Shown here: piece by piece, positions 8,791-17,002 of the stretch
Layout: every line of letters starts with the position of its first letter
Position numbering within the stretch: position 1 is the first letter of the stretch
Assembly (NCBI RefSeq): GCF_019857225.1
Contig: NZ_JAFJSY010000051.1
Location: 1 to 64,000, forward strand
Reading direction: 5' to 3'
Source of the DNA: Streptomyces plumbidurans
GTDB taxonomy: Bacteria; Actinomycetota; Actinomycetes; Streptomycetales; Streptomycetaceae
Length of the DNA: 64,000 nucleotides
Notes under the pieces: model-generated
Seen by the model: only the letters and a program-made list of their open reading frames with translations
What the model was told of the DNA's origin: nothing
Databases searched by the model: none
Position numbers and translations under genes: made by a program

Positions 8791-9867
8791 ATGACGCAGG
8801 TGACTCCTCCCGGGTGGTATCCCGACCCCGGGCAGACAAGTGAGGGTCCCGCCACCGAGCGGTGGTGGGACGGCAAGGCATGGACGGACCGGACGCGACC
8901 CGCCGGGTCGGCCGCCGTATGGGGTCCCCCGGCGCAGACGCCGACGGCCGGTGCGGATCCGGCGCAGCCGGCCCCCGTGGCGGACACGTCGGTGCACCCG
9001 GCATACCCCGGGTACCCGTCGTACCCCGCCCAGCCACCGGCCGCGCCGCGCCGCGGTCTGCGCATGGGCATCGCCGTCGGGGCGGCCGCGGTCGTCCTCG
9101 CGTGCATCGGCGTGGGTGTGTACGCCCTGGCAGGCGACGACGGTTCGGGCGGCGGCACGGCCTCCCGGCAGGGGCAGGGCGGCCCAGGCGGACAGGGCGG
9201 CTCCTCGGGCGGCCAGGGAGGTCAGGGCGGCCAGGGCGGGCCGTTCGGCGGCTCCGGCGGATCGGGGGGCTCCGGTGGTTCCGGGGGTTCCGGCGGCAGC
9301 GAGTCGCCGGCTCCCGGGCAGTCCGAGGCGCCGAAGATCAGGAGCGGTTCGGTGAGCGACCCGGTCAGCGGGATCAGCCTGCCCATCCCGGACGACTGGT
9401 ACGGCCAGCAGCTCTCGGTGGGCGCGCAGATCACGTCCGACCACTCCTACAAGTGCCCCGGCGACACCTCCCAGACCTGCACGAACGGCGGCGCGTACTC
9501 GGCGCCGGCGGTGGCGCTGGGCACCAAGGGCGCCTCGGCCGAGGCGGTGGCGAAGGCCGACATCAAGGCCAACGCCGAGGAGTCCTACGGCGGCCAGACC
9601 TACGGTTCGATCACGTCGCACGACGTGATCGACTCCAAGGCGGTCACCGTGGCCGGGCAGAAGGGCTACCTGGTCCGCTGGAAGGCGGTCACCAGCAAGG
9701 GCTCGGACGGCTACGTCGAGTCGCTCGCGTTCCCCTCCCCCGCGAACCCTCAGCAGATCGTCGTCGTCCGCTTCGGTGTCGACGTGGCCGAGAAGCAGAC
9801 CGTCATCGACACCATCACCAAGGGCATCAAGGTGTCGACCGGAAGCGGCAACGGCCAGAACGTCTGA
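8791..9867 (+). CDS. DUF2510 membrane-anchored protein with Gly-rich linker
   Basis: A protein of 358 residues. Residues 3-40 match the DUF2510 motif (PPGWYPDPG ... ERWWDGKAWTDRTRP). This is followed by a Pro-rich stretch, one membrane segment near residues 92-113 (MGIAVGAAAVVLACIGVGVYA), a roughly 60-residue Gly/Gln/Ser-rich linker, and an extracytoplasmic domain of about 180 residues with two cysteine-containing stretches (YKCPGDTSQTCTNGG). The topology suggests an N-terminal cytoplasmic DUF2510 and an outward C-terminal domain. Function is unknown. A strong hairpin follows the stop. Confidence 0.85.
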   Translation: MTQVTPPGWYPDPGQTSEGPATERWWDGKAWTDRTRPAGSAAVWGPPAQTPTAGADPAQPAPVADTSVHPAYPGYPSYPAQPPAAPRRGLRMGIAVGAAAVVLACIGVGVYALAGDDGSGGGTASRQGQGGPGGQGGSSGGQGGQGGQGGPFGGSGGSGGSGGSGGSGGSESPAPGQSEAPKIRSGSVSDPVSGISLPIPDDWYGQQLSVGAQITSDHSYKCPGDTSQTCTNGGAYSAPAVALGTKGASAEAVAKADIKANAEESYGGQTYGSITSHDVIDSKAVTVAGQKGYLVRWKAVTSKGSDGYVESLAFPSPANPQQIVVVRFGVDVAEKQTVIDTITKGIKVSTGSGNGQNV

Positions 9868-9901
9868 TCCCGTACCGCCCGAAGGCGCTTCAGACAGCAA
9901 T

Positions 9902-9949
9902 CGGCCGGGCGGCGCTCCCCTCCGCTCAAAGGGGAGCCCCACCCGGCCG
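9902..9949 (+). terminator. intrinsic terminator-like hairpin after the DUF2510 gene
   Basis: Nested stems: CGGCCGGG pairs with CCCGGCCG, and inside it GCTCCCCT pairs with AGGGGAGC. It starts 35 bp after the stop. No U-run follows, which is usual for Streptomyces terminators. Confidence 0.7.
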
Positions 9950-10030
9950 GGGGGTGCGCGCCGCCCCCGTCCCCACGGTGCGGCGCGGTCGGGTCACCGT
10001 CCAGTCATCCCGTGGACGGCGGCCCGAGTC

Positions 10031-10645
10031 TCAGGAGAGGCCGAGTGCCGGCAGCACGGCGGCCTCCACGAAGCGGACCAGATAGTCGGGGTCGGCGTAC
10101 TCCCCCTCCAGGACGGGCCTGGCCCGCATCACGCCGAACATCTGTGCCGGGACGTACGGCAGCGCCGGATGGTCGGCGGCGATCTCGCCCCGCTCCACGC
10201 CCCGCTGGAGGATCTCCTGCAGCGCGCAGATCTCCGGCTCGACCAGTGCCTCGCGCAGGGCCCGCTGCAGCTCGGGGTCCTGGGTGATGGCGTGGCCCAG
10301 CGCCTGGTGGAGCCTGGTGTCCTTGCGTCCCCACTGGGCGGCGATCCGGGCGGCCTGCCGCAGGTCCTCGGCCAGTGACCCGCTGTCTATGCCGCCGAAC
10401 CTGACCTGCCGGGCCGAGCGCAGCGCGGCCGCCACGAACTGCGGCTTCGTCTTCCACTGGCGATACAGCGTCGACTTGCTGCAGCGGGTGCTCGCGGCAA
10501 CGCCCTCCATGGTCACGGCGTCGTACCCGCACTCACGGATCTGTTCGAGCACGGCGTCGAAGAACTCCTTCTCACGCTCCGGCGTGATCTTGGAGCGGCG
10601 CGAGGCGATGACCGGGTCCGGTCCGTCCGCGGCCTGCGACGTCAT
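10031..10645 (-). CDS. TetR family transcriptional regulator
   Basis: A protein of 204 residues. The N-terminal HTH is clear (EFFDAVLEQIRECGYDAVTM, then VAASTRCSKSTLYRQW), followed by a ligand-binding domain with the TetR_C-type LREALVEPEICALQEILQRG. The ATG at 10645 is used. An in-frame extension to 10852 would run through the operator-like repeats and is not supported. It faces the PAP2/DMT gene pair across a 247-bp region carrying repeated CGTATCG motifs. Control of itself and of the PAP2 operon is therefore likely but inferred. Confidence 0.9.
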   Translation of the reverse strand: MTSQAADGPDPVIASRRSKITPEREKEFFDAVLEQIRECGYDAVTMEGVAASTRCSKSTLYRQWKTKPQFVAAALRSARQVRFGGIDSGSLAEDLRQAARIAAQWGRKDTRLHQALGHAITQDPELQRALREALVEPEICALQEILQRGVERGEIAADHPALPYVPAQMFGVMRARPVLEGEYADPDYLVRFVEAAVLPALGLS

Positions 10646-10733
10646 GCGCGTTTCTCCCTCTGGTGTGGTCTTTCTCGCGTTTTCTGCGGTCTTTCGCGGC
10701 TCCGGGATTATTCCCGGCTTCCAGTGTGTCGTA

Positions 10734-10820
10734 CCTATCGATACGCCACTGTACCGGAACGCCGACGTATCGGTACACTCTCGTATCGGAACGCATTCGT
10801 TTCGGGACGGGCGCGTATCG
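10734..10820. promoter_or_regulatory. operator cluster between tetR and PAP2 gene
   Basis: The heptamer CGTATCG occurs on the plus strand at 10766, 10782 and 10814 (spacings of 16 and 32 bp) and in inverted form (CGATACG) at 10739-10745, where TATCGATA is itself palindromic. A 7-bp perfect inverted repeat TGTACCG-N14-CGGTACA spans 10750-10777. Such clustering in a divergent intergenic region next to a TetR gene suggests its binding sites. Confidence 0.6.
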
Positions 10821-10892
10821 ATGAGTTCCGGCCAGGGCCGGAGTCTCACCAAGCAACAGAACAGGTACGACGGTCAGCAAAGGGGCCGGGGG

Positions 10893-11690
10893 ATGAACGG
10901 ACGCACCAAGCCTCCGGATGCGGAGGGAGCCGACGCGGCACGGCCGCCGCTCGTGCGCGAGCTGCTGCTCGTCGCGGGGCTCTTCCTCGTCTACAAGCTC
11001 GGTCGGCAACTCGCGACGGGCCACACCGGCGAGGCCTTCCACAACGCACGCCACGTGTGGGACCTCGAACGGGCCGTGCACCTGCCCGGCGAGGGCGCGG
11101 TGCAGTCCCTCCTGCTGCACGGCGGCGATCTCGCGCAGATCGCCAACACCTATTACGCGACCGTCCACTTCCCGATCACCGCGGGCTTCCTGATCTGGCT
11201 CTACCTGCGGCGCCCCGCGCACTACGTCTGGGCCCGCCGGGTCCTCGCCGTACTCACCTCGGCCGCCCTGGTGCTGCCGTTCGTCTATCCGCTGGCCCCG
11301 CCGCGGATGCTGGCCGCCACGCATCTCGTGGACACCGCGCACGTGTACGGGCCATCGGTGTACGGCCCGCCCTCCTCGGACCATCTCTCCAACCAGTTCG
11401 CGGCGATGCCGTCCCTGCACTTCGGCTGGGCCCTGATGGTCGCGATCGGTCTGATCGTGGCGACCAGGTCCCACTGGCGCTGGCTGTGGCTGCTGCACCC
11501 GCTGGTCACCCTGCTGGTGATCGTCGGGACGGCGAACCACTACTGGCTCGACGCGATCGTGGCGACCGCCATGCTCGGCGCCGCGCTGGCACTGATACAT
11601 CGCCCGCAGCGCACCGTCAGCACGGCCGGACGCGGCGGCGAGCGGCTCGCGCCGGCCGACGAGAAGGTTCTCGTGGGGGCCGGCCGATGA
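10893..11690 (+). CDS. PAP2-family membrane phosphatase / inositolphosphotransferase-like
   Basis: A protein of 265 residues with about five or six membrane segments. The conserved PAP2 histidine motifs are visible: AMPSLHFGWAL near residue 172 and NHYWLDAI near 214. The upstream block ANTYYATVHFPIT fits the PAP2_3 (inositol phosphorylceramide synthase-like) subgroup. It likely removes or transfers phosphate on a lipid phosphate at the outer membrane face. The ATG at 10893 has a G-rich run (GGGGCCGGGGG) just upstream. The stop overlaps the next gene's start as ATGA, so the pair is co-translated. Confidence 0.87.
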   Translation: MNGRTKPPDAEGADAARPPLVRELLLVAGLFLVYKLGRQLATGHTGEAFHNARHVWDLERAVHLPGEGAVQSLLLHGGDLAQIANTYYATVHFPITAGFLIWLYLRRPAHYVWARRVLAVLTSAALVLPFVYPLAPPRMLAATHLVDTAHVYGPSVYGPPSSDHLSNQFAAMPSLHFGWALMVAIGLIVATRSHWRWLWLLHPLVTLLVIVGTANHYWLDAIVATAMLGAALALIHRPQRTVSTAGRGGERLAPADEKVLVGAGR

Positions 11691-12625
11691 CCGCCACCCT
11701 CGTCGCCGTCGCCCTGTCCCTGGTCTCCGCCGTCGCCTACGCGGCCGCGGCCGTGGCCCAGGAGCGGCTGGCCGCCCGCAACTCCGACTCCGGCGTACTG
11801 CGGCTGCTGGGCACCGGCGCCTGGTGGGCGTCGGTCGGGCTCAACGCCTCCGCGGCCCTGCTGCACGTCGTCGCCCTCAAGTACGGTCCGCTCACCGTCG
11901 TACAGCCGCTCGGCGCGCTCACCCTGGTCGCCGCGGTGCCGCTGGGGGCGCGGGCCGCCGGGCGCAAGGTCAGTACGGCCGAGTGGCGGGGCACCGCGCT
12001 GACGCTCACCGGACTCGCCGCCCTGCTGGTCGCCGCGTCCGGATCCGCTCCCCGGCAGGTGCTGAGCCTGACCGAGGCAGTGGCCGTCGCGGGAGTCACG
12101 GCCACGCTGATCGGTCTGCTGTCGCGGCCGGGGGCCCGGCCGGGGCTGCGGCACGCCACGGCGTCCGGGTTCGCCTCGGGGGTGGCCTCGGCGCTCACCC
12201 AGACCGTGACGGTCGCCGCGACCGACCGGTCGGGCCCCGCGCTCAGCCTCCAGGTCGTGCTGGTGGCAGTGCTGGTCGCCGCGTTCGCCGTGGGCGGGCT
12301 GTTCCTGTCGCAGACCGCGTACAAGGGCGGCCTCGGAGCCCCGCTCGCGGTGCTGACCCTGTCCAACCCGATGGCGGCCTCGGTGATCGGCCTCACCCTG
12401 CTCGGCCAGGGTCTGCGCGGCGGCGCGGCCGGCGTGCTGCTCGGCCTCGCAGGCGCGGCGCTCGCGTCATGGGGCGTCGTCCTGCTGACCCGAGTGAGTC
12501 CCACTCCGCCTCAGGAGCAGCACCCGGTGGCCGCCGTCCTCGCCCTCGAACCGCAGACAGCCACCCCGGAACCGGCGCTGGTGCCCCGGCCGTCGGCCGA
12601 GCCGGGACACCTCACACCGCTGTGA
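11687..12625 (+). CDS. DMT (EamA-like) family transporter
   Basis: A protein of 312 residues with nine or ten hydrophobic segments and short loops, in two similar halves typical of the drug/metabolite transporter superfamily (YGPLTVVQPLGALTLVAAVP; PLAVLTLSNPMAASVIG). The substrate is unknown. It is translationally coupled to the PAP2 gene, and the pair may handle lipid phosphates or undecaprenyl-type carriers, which is speculative. The C-terminal tail (about 36 residues, Pro/Glu-rich) lies inside a 269-bp segment that is repeated downstream. Confidence 0.82.
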   Translation: MTATLVAVALSLVSAVAYAAAAVAQERLAARNSDSGVLRLLGTGAWWASVGLNASAALLHVVALKYGPLTVVQPLGALTLVAAVPLGARAAGRKVSTAEWRGTALTLTGLAALLVAASGSAPRQVLSLTEAVAVAGVTATLIGLLSRPGARPGLRHATASGFASGVASALTQTVTVAATDRSGPALSLQVVLVAVLVAAFAVGGLFLSQTAYKGGLGAPLAVLTLSNPMAASVIGLTLLGQGLRGGAAGVLLGLAGAALASWGVVLLTRVSPTPPQEQHPVAAVLALEPQTATPEPALVPRPSAEPGHLTPL

Positions 12626-12635
12626 GCGACGCCGC

Positions 12636-12783
12636 CTAGGCGGTCAGCAGCGCCGGATCACTCACGCCCGGACGCCCGTTCTCGACATGCCCGGCGAAGC
12701 GCCGCAGGAATCCGGGATCGGCCTCGGAGGTGACCGTGAGGTCGTACCAGCGCCGACTCGCCGCGAGGTCGACGGTGTGCCGC
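12636..12783 (-). pseudogene. duplicate 3' tail of the phospholipase C gene
   Basis: It encodes the last 48 or so residues of the phospholipase (RRWYDLTV ... PGFLRRFAGHVENG ... ALLTA) with its own TAG stop but no upstream coding sequence. It arises from the 279-bp-offset duplication and differs from the functional tail by a few substitutions. Confidence 0.9.
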
Positions 12784-12793
12784 CCTCGCGGCA

Positions 12794-12904
12794 GAGCAGC
12801 ACCCGGTGGCCGCCGTCCTCGCCCTCGAACCGGAGACGGCCACCGCGGAACCGGCGATGGTGCCCCGGCCGTCGGCCGAGCCGGGACACCTCACACCGTT
12901 GTGA
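12794..12904 (+). pseudogene. duplicate 3' tail of the DMT transporter gene
   Basis: It encodes a near copy of the transporter's C-terminal tail (EPETATAEPAMVPRPSAEPG in place of EPQTATPEPALVPRPSAEPG) ending in TGA at 12904, with no upstream start. This is the second product of the tandem duplication. Confidence 0.88.
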
Positions 12905-12914
12905 GCGACGCCGC

Positions 12915-14969
12915 CTAGGCGGTCAGCAGCGCCGGGTCACTCACGCCCGGACGCCCGTTCTCGACATGCCCGGCGAAGCGCCGCAGGAATCCGGGATCGG
13001 CCTCGGAGGCGACCGTGAGGTCGTACCAGCGCCGACTCGCCGCGAGGTCGACGGTGTGCCGCACCGTCGCTCCGGCCCGCACGGTGAAGGTCCGCGGCCG
13101 GCAGCCGTAGCCGCCCGTCAGCTTCAGCCGGACCGTGCCGGAGCCCTTGTTGGTGAACGTCAGCTCGACGTCCTCGCCGGTGTGCCGGGCGGTGACCTCG
13201 GGTCCGGCGGCGTTGTTCGGGCCCTTGAAAACGCGCAGGAAGCCGTTCGGACCGTGCACGGCCAGGTCGTACGAGCCGTTCGAGTAGGCCGAGTTCCAGG
13301 TGTCCGCGACCGTCCTGCCGGCCTCGGTGGTGTACGTCCACGGGCCGTCCGTGCGGTTGCCGGAGGTCACCAGGAACGCGGCGCCCGCCTTGGCCCCCGA
13401 GGCGAAGGTGAGCGTGAACTTCCCCGCGGCGGTGTCGGCCGAACCGTCCACGTACGGCGCGTACTTGAGCGGCCGCGTCGGGCGGTGACCGCGCTCCTGC
13501 CGGGGCAGGACGCCCTGGGCGGGCGGGGTCGGCACATAGTCCGGGTGCCGGTCCTTGTCCGGCGGCTGGTATCCGTCGGTGTCGGGCAGGGCGACCGGCC
13601 GGGTGTCGGTGCGGGAGAAGTCGAAGGCCGAGGTCAGATCGCCGCAGATGGCGCGCCGCCACGGCGAGATGTTCGGCTCCTCGACACCGAAGCGCCGCTC
13701 CATGAACCTGATGATCGAGGTGTGGTCGAGCGTCTCGGAGCAGACGTAACCGCCCTTGCTCCAGGGCGAGACGACGAGCATGGGCACCCGCTGGCCGAGG
13801 CCGTAGGGTCCGGCCGGGTTGCCGGCGCTGCCCTGGAACAGGTCGAGGGAGGGGTCGACGGTGGACTTGCCCTGCGCGGCGGACTGCGGCGGGTACGGCG
13901 GGATCTGGTGGTCGAAGAAGCCGTCGTTCTCGTCGTAGGTGATGAACAGCGCCGTCTTCGCCCACACCTTCGGGTCGGAGGTGAGCGCGTCGATGACCTG
14001 GGAGACGTACCAGGCGCCGTAGTTCGCGGGCCAGTTGGGGTGCTCGGTGAAGGCCTCGGGGGCGGCGATCCAGGAGATCTGCGGCAGTCTGCCGCCCTTG
14101 ACGTCGGCCTTGAGCCGGTCGAAGAAGCCGTCGCCCTTGGACGCGTCGGTGCCGGTGCGGGCCTTGTCGTAGAGCGGGTCACCGGGCTTCGCGTTGCGGT
14201 ACTGGTTGAAGTACAGCAGGGAGTTGTCGCCGTAGTTGCCGCGGTAGGCGTCGGGGATCCAGCCCCAACTGCCCGCCGCGTCCAGGCCGTCGCCGATGTC
14301 CTGGTAGATCTTCCAGGAGACGCCCGCCTTCTCCAGGCGCTCGGGGTAGGTCGTCCAGCCGTAGCCCGCCTCGTCGTTGCCGAGGACGGGGCCGCCGCCC
14401 TGGCCGTCGTTGCCGGTGTACCCCGTCCACATGTAGTAGCGGTTGGGGTCGGTCGAGCCGATGAGCGAGCAGTGGTACGCGTCGCAGACGGTGAAGGTGT
14501 CGGCGAGCGCGTAGTGGAACGGGATGTCCTCGCGGGTCAGGTACGCCATCGTCGTGGAGCCCTTGGAGGGCACCCACTGGTCGTACTTGCCCCCGTTGAA
14601 GGCGGCGTGTCCGTCGTTCCAGCCGTGCGGGAGGTCCTGGATGAAGGCCAGGCCCAGGTCGTCGGCGTCGGGGTGGAAGGGCAGGACCTCCTTGCCGCCC
14701 GCGTCCTTCTGGTGCCACACCGACGTACCGTCGGGCCAGGTCACCGGGCGCGGGTCGCCGAAGCCACGGACGCCTCTGAGGGAACCGAAGTAGTGGTCAA
14801 AGGAACGGTTCTCCTGCATCAGGACGACGATGTGCTCGACGTCCTCGATGGACCCCGTGCGGTGGTTCGCGGGCAGCGCGGCGGCACGCTGGATGCTGTT
14901 CGACAGCGCGGTGAACGCGGTGGTCGCGCCCGCGAGTTGCAGGAATCGGCGCCGATTGACTTCGGGCAT
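12915..14969 (-). CDS. Tat-exported phospholipase C (phosphoesterase family)
   Basis: A protein of 684 residues. The N-terminus NRRRFLQLAGATTAF is a twin-arginine signal. The phosphoesterase signature MQENRSFDHYFGS follows near residue 50, and metal-binding blocks (SDPNRYYMWTG-like, FITYDENDGFFDHQIPP) occupy the rest of the first 450 residues. After an RPTRPLKYAPYV linker, two C-terminal beta domains of the bacterial PLC type follow. It should hydrolyse phosphatidylcholine or sphingomyelin outside the cell and release phosphocholine. The ATG at 14969 starts the Tat signal. The last 49 codons lie in the duplicated segment. Confidence 0.93.
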   Translation of the reverse strand: MPEVNRRRFLQLAGATTAFTALSNSIQRAAALPANHRTGSIEDVEHIVVLMQENRSFDHYFGSLRGVRGFGDPRPVTWPDGTSVWHQKDAGGKEVLPFHPDADDLGLAFIQDLPHGWNDGHAAFNGGKYDQWVPSKGSTTMAYLTREDIPFHYALADTFTVCDAYHCSLIGSTDPNRYYMWTGYTGNDGQGGGPVLGNDEAGYGWTTYPERLEKAGVSWKIYQDIGDGLDAAGSWGWIPDAYRGNYGDNSLLYFNQYRNAKPGDPLYDKARTGTDASKGDGFFDRLKADVKGGRLPQISWIAAPEAFTEHPNWPANYGAWYVSQVIDALTSDPKVWAKTALFITYDENDGFFDHQIPPYPPQSAAQGKSTVDPSLDLFQGSAGNPAGPYGLGQRVPMLVVSPWSKGGYVCSETLDHTSIIRFMERRFGVEEPNISPWRRAICGDLTSAFDFSRTDTRPVALPDTDGYQPPDKDRHPDYVPTPPAQGVLPRQERGHRPTRPLKYAPYVDGSADTAAGKFTLTFASGAKAGAAFLVTSGNRTDGPWTYTTEAGRTVADTWNSAYSNGSYDLAVHGPNGFLRVFKGPNNAAGPEVTARHTGEDVELTFTNKGSGTVRLKLTGGYGCRPRTFTVRAGATVRHTVDLAASRRWYDLTVASEADPGFLRRFAGHVENGRPGVSDPALLTA

Positions 14970-15155
14970 GGGTGGGTGCCTCTCATCCTGGTGCGGATGG
15001 CCGGAACATGACGCAATGCGCGCGGAGCGAGTGTTCCAAGAGCAACAAACGTCAGGGAAGGGTCCGATGGCGCCAATGTGAAAGTCGTCGGTACGAGCGG
15101 TGTGCTGAGGCGGGGGTGAGGTGTGCCGGGTCCGTCCGCCGGGGAGGTCGCGATC

Positions 15156-16439
15156 ATGACTCAGACGCGCTCGGCACCTCCGACGACCGGACGCCCCGTA
15201 CGACAGCTGTTCGCCGCGTCGGTGGGCAACGCCGTGGAGTGGTACGACTGGTACGCCTACACGTTCCTCGCCACGTACATCGCCGCCGCGGTCTTCCCCA
15301 AGAGCGCGTCCGACTCCCTGGTCCCGCTGCTGTCGACGTTCGCGGTGTTCGCGGTCGGGTTCTTCATGCGGCCCGTCGGCGGACTGCTGATGGGAGCGAT
15401 CGCGGACCGGCACGGGCGGCGCTCCGCCCTGACGGTCACCATCCTGCTGATGGGCGGCAGCAGTCTGCTGGTCGGTCTGACCCCGACGTACGCGGCGGCC
15501 GGCGTCCTGGCCCCGGTGATCCTGGTCCTCGCCCGGCTGCTCCAAGGCCTGTCCGTGGGCGGGGAGTTCGCGGCCTCGACGACCTTCCTGGTGGAGTCTG
15601 CGGGCCCCGGGCGGCGCGGGCTGTTCTCCAGCTTCCAGTACGTGTCGACGACCGCGGGACAGCTGGTCGCCTCGGGGATCGCGACCTTGCTGGTGGACAC
15701 CCTGGCCGACCCGTCGATGGACGGCTGGGGGTGGCGCGTTCCTTTCGCCTTCGGCGCCGTACTGAGTCTTGTCGGCTTCTGGATCCGCCGGGGAGCCATC
15801 GAGACGCGCAGCGAGGAGCAGCAACGCGCCCCGCACCCGGGCCTGTTCGAGGCGCTGCGCCGGCACCCGCGCGAGTCGCTCCTCATCTGCGGGATCACCG
15901 CGGGCGGCACGATCGCGTACTACACCTGGACCTCGTACCTGCCGACGTACGCCGAACTCAACGCGGGCGTCGCCAAGTCCGACGCGCTGCTCGCGGGCAC
16001 GATCTCGCTTGCCTTCTTCGGTCTGCTCCAGCCCCTCGGTGGATGGCTCTCCGACCGCTTCGGCCGCCGCCCCCTTCTCCTCCTCTTCGGTCTGGGCTTC
16101 GCCCTGCTCGGCGTGCCCCTGCTGCACTCCCTGCGCGACTCCTTCGCGGTGCTGCTGCTCGTGCAGTGCGCGGGCATGGTCCTGCTGACCGGCTTCACGT
16201 CGATCAGCGCGGCGGTGAACGCCGAGGTGTTCCCGCCCCGGGTCCGCGCGGCGGGCATAGGCTTCCCGTACTCCCTGACGGTCGCTCTCTTCGGCGGCAC
16301 GGCACCCTATGTGGGCACGCTCTTCAAGGAGTTGGGCCACTCAGGGCTGTTCCCCTGGTACGTGGCGGCGCTCTGCCTGCTGTCGTCACTGGTGTATCTG
16401 CGGCTGCCGGAGACGGCGCACCGGGAGCTGGAGCGCTGA
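15156..16439 (+). CDS. MFS transporter, metabolite:H+ symporter (MHS) type
   Basis: A protein of 427 residues with twelve predicted membrane segments. MHS hallmarks are GNAVEWYDWYAY in helix 1, IADRHGRRSAL between helices 2 and 3, and LARLLQGLSVGGEFA in helix 4. Members carry small carboxylates, betaines or aromatic acids with protons. The substrate is unknown here. The ATG at 15156 has GGGGAGG eight bases upstream; an in-frame GTG or ATG farther up lacks this. It diverges from the phospholipase C gene, 186 bp apart. Confidence 0.9.
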   Translation: MTQTRSAPPTTGRPVRQLFAASVGNAVEWYDWYAYTFLATYIAAAVFPKSASDSLVPLLSTFAVFAVGFFMRPVGGLLMGAIADRHGRRSALTVTILLMGGSSLLVGLTPTYAAAGVLAPVILVLARLLQGLSVGGEFAASTTFLVESAGPGRRGLFSSFQYVSTTAGQLVASGIATLLVDTLADPSMDGWGWRVPFAFGAVLSLVGFWIRRGAIETRSEEQQRAPHPGLFEALRRHPRESLLICGITAGGTIAYYTWTSYLPTYAELNAGVAKSDALLAGTISLAFFGLLQPLGGWLSDRFGRRPLLLLFGLGFALLGVPLLHSLRDSFAVLLLVQCAGMVLLTGFTSISAAVNAEVFPPRVRAAGIGFPYSLTVALFGGTAPYVGTLFKELGHSGLFPWYVAALCLLSSLVYLRLPETAHRELER

Positions 16440-16524
16440 CCGCGGCTCGCCTTCGACGGGCCTCAGAGATTTCGCGGTGCCTGCGTCGCGTCGGCGCCCT
16501 TGGCTTCACCGTCTCGCCCCGGAC

Positions 16525-16940
16525 TGTTCCAGCTCTCGAATCGTCAACATCAGCTCGGTCGCCGGTTTCACCGGCTCCCCCGGTGCGGAAGTAGCCGGGT
16601 TCGACGATGGTCACGTGCACGTCGAGCGGGGCGAGTGCGCTGCGCAGTGCCGGACTTACTCGACTCCAGCAGTCTGCGCACCACCCCTCACCGCATCCCC
16701 GACTACGCCGTCACCGCCGGCGCCTCACGTGAACGCGCCCGTGCCGCCAACCACGCCCAGACCGGAGACCCCGCCAAGGCCGCGGCCGCCATCGTCGACC
16801 TCTCTGCCCACAGCAACCCCCCGCTCCGTCTCCAGCTCGGCGCCGACTGCGTGCAAAGGGTCCAGGACAAGCTCAGGACGGTCCGGGCCGAGCTCGACAC
16901 CTGGCGGCATGTGGCCGAGGCAACGGCGTACACCCGGTGA
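16525..16940 (+). pseudogene. SDR oxidoreductase pseudogene with an internal flipped segment
   Basis: Three pieces of one SDR are recognisable in the right order. On the plus strand, RIVNISSVAGFTGSPG starts at about 16537. On the minus strand, about 16649 down to 16585, is LRSALAPLDVHVTIVEPGYF. On the plus strand again, from about 16655, DLLDSSSLRTTPHRIPDYA continues through DPAKAAAAIVDL to RLQLGADCVQRVQDKL and a TGA at 16940. The middle piece is inverted, and the Tyr-Lys active-site region between pieces one and two is missing. The N-terminal half, including the cofactor motif, is absent. Confidence 0.85.
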
Positions 16941-17002
16941 CCCGACCGCAGCACCAACTACCCGTTCCCCATGGGTAGTTCGGTTTGTCGCGACAACCAG
17001 GT

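Larger units (their letters stand above)
12515..13062. repeat. tandem duplication of 269 bp (offset 279 bp)
   Basis: Bases 12515-12783 recur at 12794-13062 with seven substitutions that I count and no gaps; a 10-bp spacer (12784-12793) separates the copies. Each copy holds the end of the DMT transporter gene, the intergenic gap, and the end of the convergent phospholipase gene. The functional DMT tail is in the left copy and the functional phospholipase tail is in the right copy. The inner pieces are dead duplicates. Confidence 0.95.

Noticed and set aside
12687..15011. 774-codon open frame antisense to the phospholipase C gene
   Set aside because: Composition is a shadow of a GC-rich gene on the other strand, with Val/Gly/Arg-rich low-complexity sequence and no family motif. 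The opposite frame has Tat signal and catalytic motifs.
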